NCBI GenBank assembly: GCA_947446865.1
Contig: CANFHX010000006.1
Span: 58,361-122,360 of the forward strand
Reading direction: 5' to 3'
Origin: Flavobacteriaceae bacterium
Lineage (GTDB): Bacteria; Bacteroidota; Bacteroidia; Flavobacteriales; Flavobacteriaceae
Length of the DNA: 64,000 nt
In this document: in pieces, positions 7,335 to 15,469 of the stretch
Numbering within the stretch: the stretch's first letter is position 1
Layout: each line of letters opens with the position of its first letter
Notes under the pieces: generated by a model
Databases searched by the model: none
The model's input: only the letters and a program-made list of their open reading frames with translations
What the model was told of the DNA's origin: nothing
Made by a program: the position numbers and the translations under genes

Positions 7335-9824
7335 ATGTTAGATACTACAAAAATACCTACTGGACTCTCTAATGAAGAAGTAATTTCATCAAGAAACAAA
7401 GGCGGAACTAACTCTTTAGAACACCAACAAAAAAATCATTTTCTTATTTCCTTATTAGAAATGATTAAGGAACCAATGTTCTTACTATTGGTTGCTGCCG
7501 CAGGTATTTATTATATTTCGGGAGATTATGGCGATGGTATCTTCATGACGGTTGCCATTATTTTGGTTTCTGCTATATCTTTATTTCAAGAATCTAGAAG
7601 TCGTAACGCAATTGATGCCTTAAAAAAATTATCCCAACCCAACAGTAAAGTATTTCGAAATAGTGTTTTGGTTGAAATTCCAAGTGAAGAAATTGTGCTT
7701 GGTGATATCCTTCAAATAGAAGAAGGTCACTTTATTCCGGCGGATGCAATCATTGTACAATCGAATGATTTTTCGGTTAACGAATCCATTTTAACTGGCG
7801 AATCGCTATCGGTATTTAAAGATGAAAATTCCGAAAACAAACAAGTTTTTCAAGGGACTATAGTAGCAACAGGATTGGCAATTTGTGAAGTAAATGCTAT
7901 TGGAAATCAAACTAATCTTGGAAAAATAGGTGCTAGTTTAGAGGAAATAGTTGAAGAAAAAACACCTTTGCAAATTCAAATTGGGAATTTTGTAAAGAAA
8001 ATGTCCCTCATTGGATTGGTGATTTTTGGAATCGTTTGGGGAATGCAATTTTACCGCTCCAAACTTATTTTAGATAGTTTACTCAAAGCCTTAACTATTG
8101 CCATGAGTGTTATTCCAGAAGAAATTCCGGTGGCGTTTGCTTCTTTTATGGCACTTGGTGCATGGCGATTGATGAAAATTGGAATCATTACAAAGCAAAC
8201 CAAAACTGTGGAAACTTTAGGAAGTGCCACCGTTATTTGTACCGATAAAACGGGAACAATTACCGAAAATAAAATGAGTTTGGCACAATTGTATCTTTTC
8301 AATTATAATATTATTGTTGATGCCAAAGAAAAATTAAATTCAGAAGCCGAGGAAGTTTTAAGTTACGCTATGTGGTCTAGCGAACCGATTCCGTTTGATG
8401 CTATGGAACTTGCCATTCATGATGCTTACGCAAATTTAGAAAGCGTTGATGAAAGACCCAATTATAAATTGGTTCACGAATATCCGTTGGGTGGTAAACC
8501 GCCAATGATGACACATATTTTTGAAGGTTCAAAAGGAAAAATCATTGCAACTAAAGGAGCACCCGAAGCCATTTTGGAAGTTTGTAATTTATCGGAAGTC
8601 GAAAAGAATACCGTTTTAGACGCCATGAATACTATGGCTGCAGAAGGCTATAGAGTTCTTGGGGTAGGAGTTGCCGAATTTGCTGGAACGAATTACCCGA
8701 AAACGCAACAAGAATTTCAATTTGTTTTTAAAGGATTAGTAGCATTTTATGATCCCCCAAAAGAAAATATTCAGAAGGTTTTTGAGGCCTTTTACAAAGC
8801 CGGAATTCAAGTAAAAATTGTTACTGGAGATAATGCTGCAACTACAACCATTATTGCAAAACAAGTTGGTTTTAAAGATGCCGATAAAGTACTGAACGGA
8901 GATGAACTAATGGAGATGGACGCAGCAACTTTAAAGCAAAAGGTTATGGAAACTGCAATTTTCACGAGAATGTTTCCCGAAGCCAAACTAAAAATCATTC
9001 AAGCCTTAAAAGATAATAATCAAATTGTTGCCATGACTGGCGATGGGGTAAATGATGGACCTGCCTTAAAATCAGCGAATATTGGAATTGCAATGGGAGA
9101 AAAAGGCACTGAAATTGCAAAACAAGCCGCTAATTTAATTTTGATTAACGATGATTTTTCTAAAATGGTGGATGCCATTGCAATGGGAAGAAAAATATAT
9201 TTGAATTTGAAAAAGGCAATTCAATATATTATTTCTATTCATATTCCGATTATCTTGATTGTATTTATTCCGTTGGCTTTGGGTTGGATGTATCCAAATA
9301 TTTTTACTCCCGTTCACATCATATTCTTGGAGATTATTATGGGTCCGACTTGCTCTATAATTTATGAAAACGAGCCGATGGAAGGTAATTTAATGTTGGA
9401 GAAACCGAGACAATTAACGACTACTTTTTTCAATTTGAAAGAAATTACAATGAGTATCATTCAAGGTTTAGTAATTACTTTAGGATTGCTTTTTGTTTAC
9501 CAATATTGCTTAGCAGAAGGATGTACTGAAAACGTAACAAGAACAACTATTTTCTTGACATTAATTGCTTCAAATATATTTTTAACTTTAGAAAATCGTT
9601 CGTTTTACTATTCTATTTTTACTACTATTCGGTATAAAAATAATCTCGTTTTAATGATTATTGGAATTACAATTCTAATTACTTCGTTACTATTATTTGT
9701 TCCTGTTTTCTCCCGATTTTTCTTATTTGAAAAAGTGAGTTTTAGTCAAATTGGGTTGAGTATTTTAGTTGGATTTATTTCTGTAATGTGGATTGAAATT
9801 TATAAGATTTTTAAAAGACATTAG
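7335..9824 (+). CDS. P2-like P-type cation-transporting ATPase of unassigned specificity
   Basis: Membrane ion pump of 829 residues. N-terminal transporter domain (ISSRNKGGTNSL), actuator loop with LTGES, phosphorylation motif DKTGT with D304, KGAPE nucleotide-binding motif, MTGDGVNDGPALKSAN hinge, and about ten membrane helices. The layout is that of Ca2+/H+/Na+-type P2 ATPases. The M4 motif is PEEIP, keeping the glutamate of PEGLP. Compared by eye with SERCA, the M5 and M6 ligands are changed: N768 to H and E771 to I (ISIHIPII), N796 to E and D800 to G (FLEIIMGPT). A Ca2+ label is therefore not safe. Single gene; its promoter is not clear, the closest being TACCTTAG at about 7308. Confidence 0.85.
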   Translation: MLDTTKIPTGLSNEEVISSRNKGGTNSLEHQQKNHFLISLLEMIKEPMFLLLVAAAGIYYISGDYGDGIFMTVAIILVSAISLFQESRSRNAIDALKKLSQPNSKVFRNSVLVEIPSEEIVLGDILQIEEGHFIPADAIIVQSNDFSVNESILTGESLSVFKDENSENKQVFQGTIVATGLAICEVNAIGNQTNLGKIGASLEEIVEEKTPLQIQIGNFVKKMSLIGLVIFGIVWGMQFYRSKLILDSLLKALTIAMSVIPEEIPVAFASFMALGAWRLMKIGIITKQTKTVETLGSATVICTDKTGTITENKMSLAQLYLFNYNIIVDAKEKLNSEAEEVLSYAMWSSEPIPFDAMELAIHDAYANLESVDERPNYKLVHEYPLGGKPPMMTHIFEGSKGKIIATKGAPEAILEVCNLSEVEKNTVLDAMNTMAAEGYRVLGVGVAEFAGTNYPKTQQEFQFVFKGLVAFYDPPKENIQKVFEAFYKAGIQVKIVTGDNAATTTIIAKQVGFKDADKVLNGDELMEMDAATLKQKVMETAIFTRMFPEAKLKIIQALKDNNQIVAMTGDGVNDGPALKSANIGIAMGEKGTEIAKQAANLILINDDFSKMVDAIAMGRKIYLNLKKAIQYIISIHIPIILIVFIPLALGWMYPNIFTPVHIIFLEIIMGPTCSIIYENEPMEGNLMLEKPRQLTTTFFNLKEITMSIIQGLVITLGLLFVYQYCLAEGCTENVTRTTIFLTLIASNIFLTLENRSFYYSIFTTIRYKNNLVLMIIGITILITSLLLFVPVFSRFFLFEKVSFSQIGLSILVGFISVMWIEIYKIFKRH

Positions 9825-9832
9825 TTTTTTTT

Positions 9833-9890
9833 GACACGAATTGCACGAATTTGCACAAATTAATTTGGATTGAAATTACACGAATTGCAA
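9833..9890. repeat. CACGAATTGCAC-type intergenic repeat
   Basis: ACACGAATTGCACGAATTTG and a second ACACGAATTGC lie just after the ATPase stop. The same string begins the longer inverted-repeat element at 19637-19762, so it is a dispersed family. No hairpin forms here. Confidence 0.55.
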
Positions 9891-9904
9891 ATATTGAAGA
9901 AAGT

Positions 9905-10768
9905 CTAATGGAACTCACCAAACAATCTGGAAGCGACATTGTAAGCGCTTTCAAAACTCATCGGGCTTGTATTGGTGTCGGCCTTGTGTTGAGTGAAATA
10001 AGACAACATTTTTTCGGTGGGCATGTTGCCAGTTAGGTCGTCTTTTGCCATCGGACAGCCACCAAAACCTTGGATAGCGCCATCATAACGGCGGCAACCT
10101 GCTTGGTAAGCGGCATCGATTTTTTCAAACCATTTATCGGGAGTGGTGTGCAGATGGGCACCGAATTCGATGTTTGGGTATTTCGGAATTAAATTGGAAA
10201 ACAAATAACTAATTACCTCTGGCGTAGAACTTCCAATGGTGTCGGAAAGAGATAAAATTTTCACTCCCATTGTGGCTAATTTTTCGGTCCACTCGCCTAC
10301 TACATCCACATTCCATGGGTCGCCATAAGGGTTTCCGAAGCCCATAGAAATATAGGTTACGACTTCTTTATTGGTCTTATCGGCAATTTCTAAAATCTCT
10401 TGTAAGGTGATTAAACTTTCGGCAATAGTTTTATGGGTATTTCGCATTTGAAAATTCTCAGAAATTGAGAAAGGAAACCCTAAATACTGAATTTCTTTAT
10501 GAGCCGAAGCCATCGTTGCGCCTTGTGTATTGGCGATAATTGCTAATAATTTACTGGTCGTTTGGGATAAATCTAATTGTGCCAATACCTCCGCCGTATC
10601 CACCATTTGGGGAATGGCTTTGGGTGAAACGAAACTTCCAAAATCAATAGTGTCAAACCCTACCCGAAGCAAAGATTGAATGTAATCTACCTTCCGTTCG
10701 GTGGGAATGAAAGGCTTGATACCTTGCATGGCATCGCGTGGACATTCTATGATTTTAATTTTGTTCAT
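9905..10768 (-). CDS. mvaB: hydroxymethylglutaryl-CoA lyase
   Basis: Cleaves HMG-CoA to acetoacetate and acetyl-CoA, the last step of leucine degradation. The 287-residue TIM-barrel protein opens with ECPRDAMQG, where the family usually has E-x-x-RDG-x-Q, and has the C-terminal signature GFGGCPMAKDDLTGN with the catalytic cysteine. DTIGSSTPE and GAHLHTT supply metal ligands. The start has Ala where many relatives have Gly after RD, but the other motifs hold. It is a single gene with a -7 box at 10776-10783; other leucine genes are not in view. Confidence 0.9.
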   Translation of the reverse strand: MNKIKIIECPRDAMQGIKPFIPTERKVDYIQSLLRVGFDTIDFGSFVSPKAIPQMVDTAEVLAQLDLSQTTSKLLAIIANTQGATMASAHKEIQYLGFPFSISENFQMRNTHKTIAESLITLQEILEIADKTNKEVVTYISMGFGNPYGDPWNVDVVGEWTEKLATMGVKILSLSDTIGSSTPEVISYLFSNLIPKYPNIEFGAHLHTTPDKWFEKIDAAYQAGCRRYDGAIQGFGGCPMAKDDLTGNMPTEKMLSYFTQHKADTNTSPMSFESAYNVASRLFGEFH

Positions 10769-10775
10769 CTGTTGT

Positions 10776-10783
10776 CAAAGATA
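10776..10783 (-). promoter_or_regulatory. mvaB promoter, -7 box
   Basis: Minus strand TATCTTTG matches TAnnTTTG, 8 bp before the mvaB ATG, so the leader would be extremely short. Confidence 0.5.
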
Positions 10784-10845
10784 CTAAAGAAATCGATTTT
10801 ACGAAATCGATTTTTATAGAAGTGCTAAAATATATTTTTTGAAAA

Positions 10846-10949
10846 TATTACACTTTTCGGTAATAATGTAAAATATTACACTTTTTGGTAATAATTAATA
10901 ATATTACGTATTTCGGTAATAACTTGAAATATTACACTTTTTGGTAATA
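10846..10949. promoter_or_regulatory. array of four palindromic operators, period 28 bp
   Basis: Four copies of a 20-bp site TATTAC-N8-GTAATA at 10846-10865, 10874-10893, 10902-10921 and 10930-10949. The starts are exactly 28 bp apart and the 8-bp linkers are unrelated (ATGTAAAA, ATTAATAA, ACTTGAAA). The inner N8 is also conserved (ACTTTTCG, ACTTTTTG, GTATTTCG, ACTTTTTG). The array stops 3 bp before the -33 box of satD. Four phased sites suggest cooperative binding of a dimeric DNA-binding protein, perhaps SatD itself through its HTH; that is inference. Confidence 0.75.
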
Positions 10950-10952
10950 ATT

Positions 10953-10983
10953 TTTGTTTTATTGAAAATTAATAGTACTTTTG
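10953..10983 (+). promoter_or_regulatory. satD promoter, full -33/-7 match, probably leaderless
   Basis: TTTG at 10953-10956, a 19-bp spacer, then TACTTTTG at 10976-10983: a complete match to the Bacteroidetes consensus TTTG-N19-TAnnTTTG. The satD ATG begins 5 bp after the box, so transcription should start at or next to the A of the ATG. Confidence 0.7.
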
Positions 10984-10987
10984 GTCT

Positions 10988-11599
10988 ATGATTGTGATAC
11001 TTACAGCAGATATTATTAACTCGAGAAAGGTAGTTTCTAAAAAATGGATGGACGATTTAAAAACGTTATTCCAGCCTTTTGGAAAGACTCCAAACGATTG
11101 GGAGATCTATCGTGGAGATGAATTTCAGATGGAAATCAAAAACCCTGAAGATGCCTTTTTAATAGCGTTTCAGATAAAAGCGTTCTTTAGATCAATCCAC
11201 TTAGATGTGCGTATCAGTTTGGGTTTTGGAGATAAAACGTATAAGTCTAGAAAAATTACAGAAAGTAATGGTAGCGCCTTTATTCGATCTGGAGAATTAT
11301 TTGAAACTTTAAAAAAGCAAAAACTAAATTTAGCAGTTAATTCGGGAAATGAAGCGTTTGACGAAGAGTTAAATTTGATGTTGAAATTAAGTTTGTCTTT
11401 TATGGATAATTGGTTACAGCAATCTGCTGAATTTGTTTTAGTTGCCATTCAAAATCCTACGCTTTCACAAGAAGAAATTGGAGTGAAACTTGGCATAAAT
11501 CAAGCTGCTGTAAGCCGAAGACAAAAACGTTCCAACTATGAATTAGTAGAGCAATTAGAACATTATTTTAGAAAAAAAGTCGAAACACTTGAGGCATGA
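10988..11599 (+). CDS. SatD-family protein: palm-like N-domain with C-terminal HTH
   Basis: Protein of 203 residues recognised as SatD family; function not established. The N-terminal half begins with a hydrophobic strand and ADIINSRK (7-14), then YRGDEFQMEI (41-50) and ISLGFGD (76-82). This order resembles the acidic strand-loop-strand core of GGDEF or class III nucleotide cyclases (compare RGDEF with GGDEF), but that is my reading, not a known activity. The C-terminal part (about 158-182, SQEEIGVKLGINQAAVSRRQ) is a clear helix-turn-helix. It overlaps the next gene by ATGA, so the two are translationally coupled. The ATG is the only plausible start, 5 bp after the -7 box. Confidence 0.85.
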   Translation: MIVILTADIINSRKVVSKKWMDDLKTLFQPFGKTPNDWEIYRGDEFQMEIKNPEDAFLIAFQIKAFFRSIHLDVRISLGFGDKTYKSRKITESNGSAFIRSGELFETLKKQKLNLAVNSGNEAFDEELNLMLKLSLSFMDNWLQQSAEFVLVAIQNPTLSQEEIGVKLGINQAAVSRRQKRSNYELVEQLEHYFRKKVETLEA

Positions 11600-12306
11600 T
11601 TATCTTTGTAAAACTTCTTTTAGCGCACTTATTTGGTGATTTTTTATTGCAACCTACCTCTTGGGTTCTCAATAAAGAAAAGAAAAAGCATCGAAGTGTT
11701 TATTTGTACTTTCACACCCTTTTACATTTCATTTTAGCCTGGCTATTAGTGGGGGAAATTGCATTTGGTTGGTACGCATTGGCGTTAGCAATTTCACACG
11801 GATTTATTGATTTTTTGAAATTGCATTTTCAAACTCAAAAAACAAAACGCACTTGGTTTTCGGTAGATCAAGTTTTACATTTGATTGTAATTGTTTTAAT
11901 TACAATGATTTACAATAACACGCTTGTAGATTTCACTACTTTAAATAACTCTTTTTGGATAGTGTTTACAGGAATTATTTTATTGACAAAACCAACTTCT
12001 ATAATCATCAAGAACATCATTTCTATATGGACTCCAGAGAATAAAACTCAAGACGATTCACTTCAAAATGCTGGGAATTACATTGGTATTTTGGAACGCC
12101 TTTTTGTATTCTGTTTTATAGTAACAGGCCATTTTGAAGCAATAGGCTTTTTATTGGCAGCAAAATCTATTTTTAGATTTGGTGATTTAAAGGAAGCAAA
12201 AGACCGAAAACTAACCGAATATGTTTTAATCGGAACCTTATTGAGTTTCGGAATTGCTTTGGTTATTGGACTTTTAACACAAATGTGTTTAGGATTTTCT
12301 TCTTAA
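11596..12306 (+). CDS. DUF3307 multi-pass membrane protein
   Basis: Integral membrane protein of 236 residues with about six hydrophobic segments, matching DUF3307. Polar residues sit in or beside the helices in a repeated pattern: H11-x3-D15 ([10 protein letters not shown]), H40 and H44, H68-x3-D72 with K75, D91 and H95. This suggests a metal-binding membrane site, as in YdjM-type membrane hydrolases; the comparison is tentative. The C-terminal half has [16 protein letters not shown] and [11 protein letters not shown]. It starts within the satD stop (ATGA) and overlaps the convergent pyrD by 18 bp. SatD and DUF3307 genes are, as far as I recall, often adjacent. Confidence 0.84.
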   Translation: MIIFVKLLLAHLFGDFLLQPTSWVLNKEKKKHRSVYLYFHTLLHFILAWLLVGEIAFGWYALALAISHGFIDFLKLHFQTQKTKRTWFSVDQVLHLIVIVLITMIYNNTLVDFTTLNNSFWIVFTGIILLTKPTSIIIKNIISIWTPENKTQDDSLQNAGNYIGILERLFVFCFIVTGHFEAIGFLLAAKSIFRFGDLKEAKDRKLTEYVLIGTLLSFGIALVIGLLTQMCLGFSS

Positions 12307-13311
12307 AATTTCTTTATTAATGTCCTTTACTAATTTTGGTCCTTCATAAATAAATCCAGTATACAATTGAATTAAACTGGCTCCAGCATTCAATTTATCG
12401 ATGGCATCTTGAGCAGAATGGATTCCACCAACTCCAATAATAGGAAACGATTTATTACTTTTTTCCGAAAGAAAACGAATGACTTCAGTAGAACGATTAG
12501 TTAATGGTTTACCCGACAAACCGCCTGTTTCTGCTTTATTTTCAGATTTCAAACCTTCTCTAGATAACGTGGTATTAGTTGCAATTACACCCGCAATTTT
12601 AGTTTCGTTGACAATGTCGATAATGTCCAAAAGTTGGGAATCGGTTAAATCGGGAGCGATTTTTAGTAATATTGGTTTTTTGGTTGCGTGTTTCGAGTTT
12701 CGAGTTTCGAGTGTTGTTAAAAGTTCCGTTAATGGCTTTTTATCTTGAAGTTCGCGAAGATTTGGAGTGTTCGGGGAACTTACATTTACTACAAAATAAT
12801 CAACATAATCAAAAAGTGCTTCAAAGCAAATTTCATAATCTTGGGTGGCATTTTCATTTGGCGTAAGTTTATTTTTTCCAATGTTTCCGCCTATTAGAAC
12901 GTTTTTATTTTTCTTTAAACGGGTTACTGCTTCTTGAACGCCCCCGTTATTAAATCCCATTCGGTTGATGATTGCCGAATCTTCTTTTAAACGAAACAAT
13001 CGTTTTTTCGGATTTCCCTTTTGACCTACTGGGGTTAAAGTTCCGATTTCAATAAATCCGAAACCAAAATTGGAAAGTTCGCTGTACAACTTGGCATCTT
13101 TATCAAAACCTGCTGCTAGTCCGACTGGATTTTTGAATTTTAATCCGAAAACTTCGGTTTCCAATCGTTTGTCATTAACTAAATATAAGGCTCTAAAAAG
13201 TGATGGAACTCCAGGGATTTTAGATAAAAATCGAATTAAAGAAAAGGTGAAATAATGTACTTCCTCAGGATCAAAAAGAAAAAGCAACGGACGAATTAGT
13301 AATTTGTACAT
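12289..13311 (-). CDS. pyrD: dihydroorotate dehydrogenase (quinone), class 2
   Basis: Membrane-associated FMN enzyme oxidising dihydroorotate to orotate with quinone. Start chosen at 13311, giving 340 residues that begin with [13 protein letters not shown], the usual amphipathic membrane-binding N-terminus. The frame is open upstream to 13494, but that would run through a heptamer repeat, the -7 box at 13332-13339 and into rlmH. Motifs are [35 protein letters not shown] with the class 2 catalytic serine, KIAPDL, ATNTT and [12 protein letters not shown]. An insert near residues 198-206 ([13 protein letters not shown]) is encoded by a 7-bp tandem repeat. The 3' end overlaps the DUF3307 gene by 18 bp. 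Confidence 0.94.
   Translation of the reverse strand: MYKLLIRPLLFLFDPEEVHYFTFSLIRFLSKIPGVPSLFRALYLVNDKRLETEVFGLKFKNPVGLAAGFDKDAKLYSELSNFGFGFIEIGTLTPVGQKGNPKKRLFRLKEDSAIINRMGFNNGGVQEAVTRLKKNKNVLIGGNIGKNKLTPNENATQDYEICFEALFDYVDYFVVNVSSPNTPNLRELQDKKPLTELLTTLETRNSKHATKKPILLKIAPDLTDSQLLDIIDIVNETKIAGVIATNTTLSREGLKSENKAETGGLSGKPLTNRSTEVIRFLSEKSNKSFPIIGVGGIHSAQDAIDKLNAGASLIQLYTGFIYEGPKLVKDINKEILRRKS
12691..12711. repeat. period-7 tandem repeat inside pyrD
   Basis: Three exact copies of TTTCGAG. At 21 bp it adds seven codons in frame, in a region between conserved motifs. It is a coding relative of the intergenic heptamer arrays. Confidence 0.7.
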
Positions 13312-13331
13312 AGTGTTGTAGTTGTGTGCTG

Positions 13332-13339
13332 CAAAAATA
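13332..13339 (-). promoter_or_regulatory. pyrD promoter, -7 box
   Basis: Minus strand TATTTTTG fits TAnnTTTG, 20 bp before the ATG at 13311. It supports the shorter pyrD start. Confidence 0.55.
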
Positions 13340-13346
13340 GAAAATT

Positions 13347-13374
13347 GTTTGGAGTTGGAAGTTGGAAGTTGGAA
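13347..13374. repeat. period-7 tandem repeat between pyrD and rlmH
   Basis: GTTTGGA followed by three exact copies of GTTGGAA (28 bp), between the divergent -7 boxes of pyrD and rlmH. Confidence 0.7.
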
Positions 13375-13393
13375 TAAAATAGAAATCAATTTG

Positions 13394-13401
13394 TAGATTT
13401 G
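13394..13401 (+). promoter_or_regulatory. rlmH promoter, -7 box
   Basis: TAGATTTG matches TAnnTTTG, 20 bp before the rlmH ATG. Confidence 0.5.
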
Positions 13402-13421
13402 CGTTTTAATTTGCAATTCAA

Positions 13422-13895
13422 ATGAACATACGTCTTCTGGCCATTGGTAAAACCGACAATAAATCGCTACAAACTTTGATTGATGGTTATACAAAACGAC
13501 TTTCGTTTTATATAAAATTTGATTTGGAAGTAATTCCAGATATTAAAAATGTAAAGAATTTATCGGAAGCGCAACAAAAAGAAAAAGAAGGCGAATTGAT
13601 ATTAGCCAAACTCTCTCCAACAGATCAATTGATTTTATTGGACGAAAACGGAAGTACTTTTTCGAGTGTGGCATTTTCGGATTATTTGCAAAAGAAAATG
13701 AATGCCGGAATTAAAACCCTAGTTTTTGTAATTGGTGGCCCTTATGGATTTAGCGATGAAGTCTACAAAAAAGCACAAGGAAAAATTTCGCTTTCGGCAA
13801 TGACTTTTTCGCATCAAATGGTTCGACTTTTTGTGATTGAGCAGTTGTATCGCGGGTTTACGATTTTAAAGAATGAACCGTATCACCATCAGTAG
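13422..13895 (+). CDS. rlmH: 23S rRNA pseudouridine(1915) N3-methyltransferase
   Basis: SPOUT-class SAM methyltransferase that methylates Psi1915 in helix 69 of 23S rRNA on assembled ribosomes. The 157-residue length is the family norm. Visible motifs are LLAIGKTD at the N-terminus, [11 protein letters not shown], the SAM-binding loop [13 protein letters not shown], and the C-terminal [21 protein letters not shown] followed by the terminal Y-H-H found in RlmH. Active as a dimer in relatives. It is divergent from pyrD and followed by a heptamer repeat. Confidence 0.95.
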   Translation: MNIRLLAIGKTDNKSLQTLIDGYTKRLSFYIKFDLEVIPDIKNVKNLSEAQQKEKEGELILAKLSPTDQLILLDENGSTFSSVAFSDYLQKKMNAGIKTLVFVIGGPYGFSDEVYKKAQGKISLSAMTFSHQMVRLFVIEQLYRGFTILKNEPYHHQ

Positions 13896-13900
13896 ACGCA

Positions 13901-13928
13901 GTAGGTAGTAGGTTGTAGGTTGTAGGTT
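13901..13928. repeat. period-7 tandem repeat after rlmH
   Basis: GTAGGTA plus three exact copies of GTAGGTT, 28 bp, just after the rlmH stop. Confidence 0.7.
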
Positions 13929-13947
13929 AGAAACTATATCCCCAAAG

Positions 13948-13976
13948 TTGTCCTTCTGACGAAGGAAGAATCTCAT
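13948..13976. repeat. short CGAAGGAAGAATCTC-type intergenic repeat
   Basis: TTGTCCTTCTGACGAAGGAA followed by GAATCTCAT resembles a string I recall in many Bacteroidetes intergenic regions. It contains a small CTTC/GAAG hairpin. No second copy is in this window, so the family assignment rests on memory. Confidence 0.35.
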
Positions 13977-13986
13977 TAAAAATCCA

Positions 13987-14619
13987 CTAATAAATAAAAT
14001 GTGTTGGAAAGGAATTTAATGACGAACTTGCCAATTTTAAATCCCAAATAATAATTTCATTTTTTATATAAGTATCGTAATTACAATTATTATCAAAACA
14101 GAAATTGATTTTTACGGATTTATCTTTTAAAACATTTTCTAAATAATTTTTTAATTCTGCTTTTTTCACATCAACACCATCCACTAAAACTTTATTCTTT
14201 TTAGCAAAATAAACAATTACACCAGTTTTTGGTTTAGCAAGAGTATATTTCACTTTAGTAAACGGTAAAAAAGCCATAGTTTTTTTTACATCATTTGCAT
14301 ACGAAAAAAAGTTTTCGGCTGCTTCATTTTTGTGCATACTTCCCTCCTTTTTTACTTGGAGTTTTATCAACTCAGGAATTACTAAACGTAAAGGCAATCG
14401 CTTGTCGATATTGAAAATCCAATTGGTAGAAACAATGGAATTTTTTCGGTTTACATCGGCAATAGTGTCTTTTCCTTCTACTTTGAAAAAGATATAAATT
14501 GGCGAATGTTCTTGCACATCGGCAACTATCGTTTTATCGGCTTTTGGAAGTAAAATATCTTTATTTCCTTCGCAAGAAAATAAGGCAAAAGTAATTATAA
14601 GTGCTAAATATTTTTTCAT
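13987..14619 (-). CDS. hypothetical lipoprotein
   Basis: Protein of 210 residues with a lipoprotein signal: KK, a hydrophobic stretch and the lipobox ending at C16 (FALFSC), so it should be anchored in an envelope membrane facing the periplasm. The mature part is lysine-rich with no recognised domain; it includes SPIYIFFKVEG, LPLRLVIPELIKLQV and a two-cysteine segment NFCFDNNCNYDTY that could form a disulfide. It starts 1 bp after the folP stop, so the two are almost certainly co-transcribed. No function assigned. Confidence 0.75.
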   Translation of the reverse strand: MKKYLALIITFALFSCEGNKDILLPKADKTIVADVQEHSPIYIFFKVEGKDTIADVNRKNSIVSTNWIFNIDKRLPLRLVIPELIKLQVKKEGSMHKNEAAENFFSYANDVKKTMAFLPFTKVKYTLAKPKTGVIVYFAKKNKVLVDGVDVKKAELKNYLENVLKDKSVKINFCFDNNCNYDTYIKNEIIIWDLKLASSSLNSFPTHFIY

Positions 14620-14620
14620 T

Positions 14621-15445
14621 TTATTTATTTAATTGTTGGAGTAATTTCACACATTCTACTGCTTCTTTCACATCATGAACGCGTAAGATTTTGGCTCCTT
14701 TAAGCAAAGAAATGGTGTTTAATGAAGTAGTTCCGTTTAAGGCAAATTCTGCGGTGGTTTCTAAAGTTTTATATACCATTGATTTTCTGGAAACTCCTAC
14801 AAGCAAAGGGAATTCTGTCATTTGAAACAATTCTAATTTGCTTAAAACTTCAAAGTTTTGTTCTAATGTTTTGGCAAATCCAAAACCAGGATCTAGAATT
14901 AAATCGTTAATTCCCAAACTTCTCGCTTGTGCTATTTTTTGAGAAAAATAAAACAACATTTCTTTAACAATGTTTTCGTATTGCGTTAAAGATTGCATGG
15001 TTTGTGGCGTTCCTTTCATGTGCATCATGAGGTAAGGCACTTGCAATTTGGCAACGGTTTCCATCATTTTGGAATCTAAATTTCCAGCAGAAATATCGTT
15101 AATAATCGCAGCACCATTTTCAATTGCTTCTTTAGCAACTTTACTTCTGAAAGTATCCACTGAAATAATCACATCTGGAAACTCTTTAACAACATCCTTA
15201 ATTACTGGAATTAATCGTTGTAATTCTTCTTCTTCCGAAACAAATTCGGCACTTGGTTTACTAGAATACCCGCCAATATCAACAAAGGTAGCACCTTCCA
15301 AAAGCATTTTTTTAACTTGAATTAAAATCGCTTTTTCGTTGGCATGTTTTCCTCCATCAAAAAAAGAATTGGGTGTTACATTAAGTATTCCCATTACTTT
15401 TGGCGAAGATAAATCGATTAGTTTTCCGTTACAGTTGATAGTCAT
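14621..15445 (-). CDS. folP: dihydropteroate synthase
   Basis: Condenses p-aminobenzoate with hydroxymethyl-dihydropterin diphosphate to make dihydropteroate in folate synthesis; the target of sulfonamides. The 274-residue TIM-barrel protein has the first signature MGILNVTPNSFFDGG near the N-terminus, then VDIGGYSSKPSA, INDISAG, LMMHMKGTPQTMQ, LDPGFGFAKT and VGVSRKSM. Length and motif order are normal. It is followed by a lipoprotein gene and preceded by a divergent DUF1599 gene across a repeat-bearing intergenic region. Confidence 0.96.
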   Translation of the reverse strand: MTINCNGKLIDLSSPKVMGILNVTPNSFFDGGKHANEKAILIQVKKMLLEGATFVDIGGYSSKPSAEFVSEEEELQRLIPVIKDVVKEFPDVIISVDTFRSKVAKEAIENGAAIINDISAGNLDSKMMETVAKLQVPYLMMHMKGTPQTMQSLTQYENIVKEMLFYFSQKIAQARSLGINDLILDPGFGFAKTLEQNFEVLSKLELFQMTEFPLLVGVSRKSMVYKTLETTAEFALNGTTSLNTISLLKGAKILRVHDVKEAVECVKLLQQLNK

Positions 15446-15469
15446 TTTTAATTATTTTCGTAAAATTAA

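Noticed and set aside
10846..10949. Four evenly spaced repeats that look like a mini CRISPR array.
   Set aside because: The linkers are only 8 bp, the repeats are full palindromes that vary inside, no cas genes are near, and the array abuts a promoter. An operator array fits better.
13312..13494. Long N-terminal extension of pyrD.
   Set aside because: It would run through a period-7 repeat, the -7 boxes and the start of rlmH; the 340-residue form matches the family.
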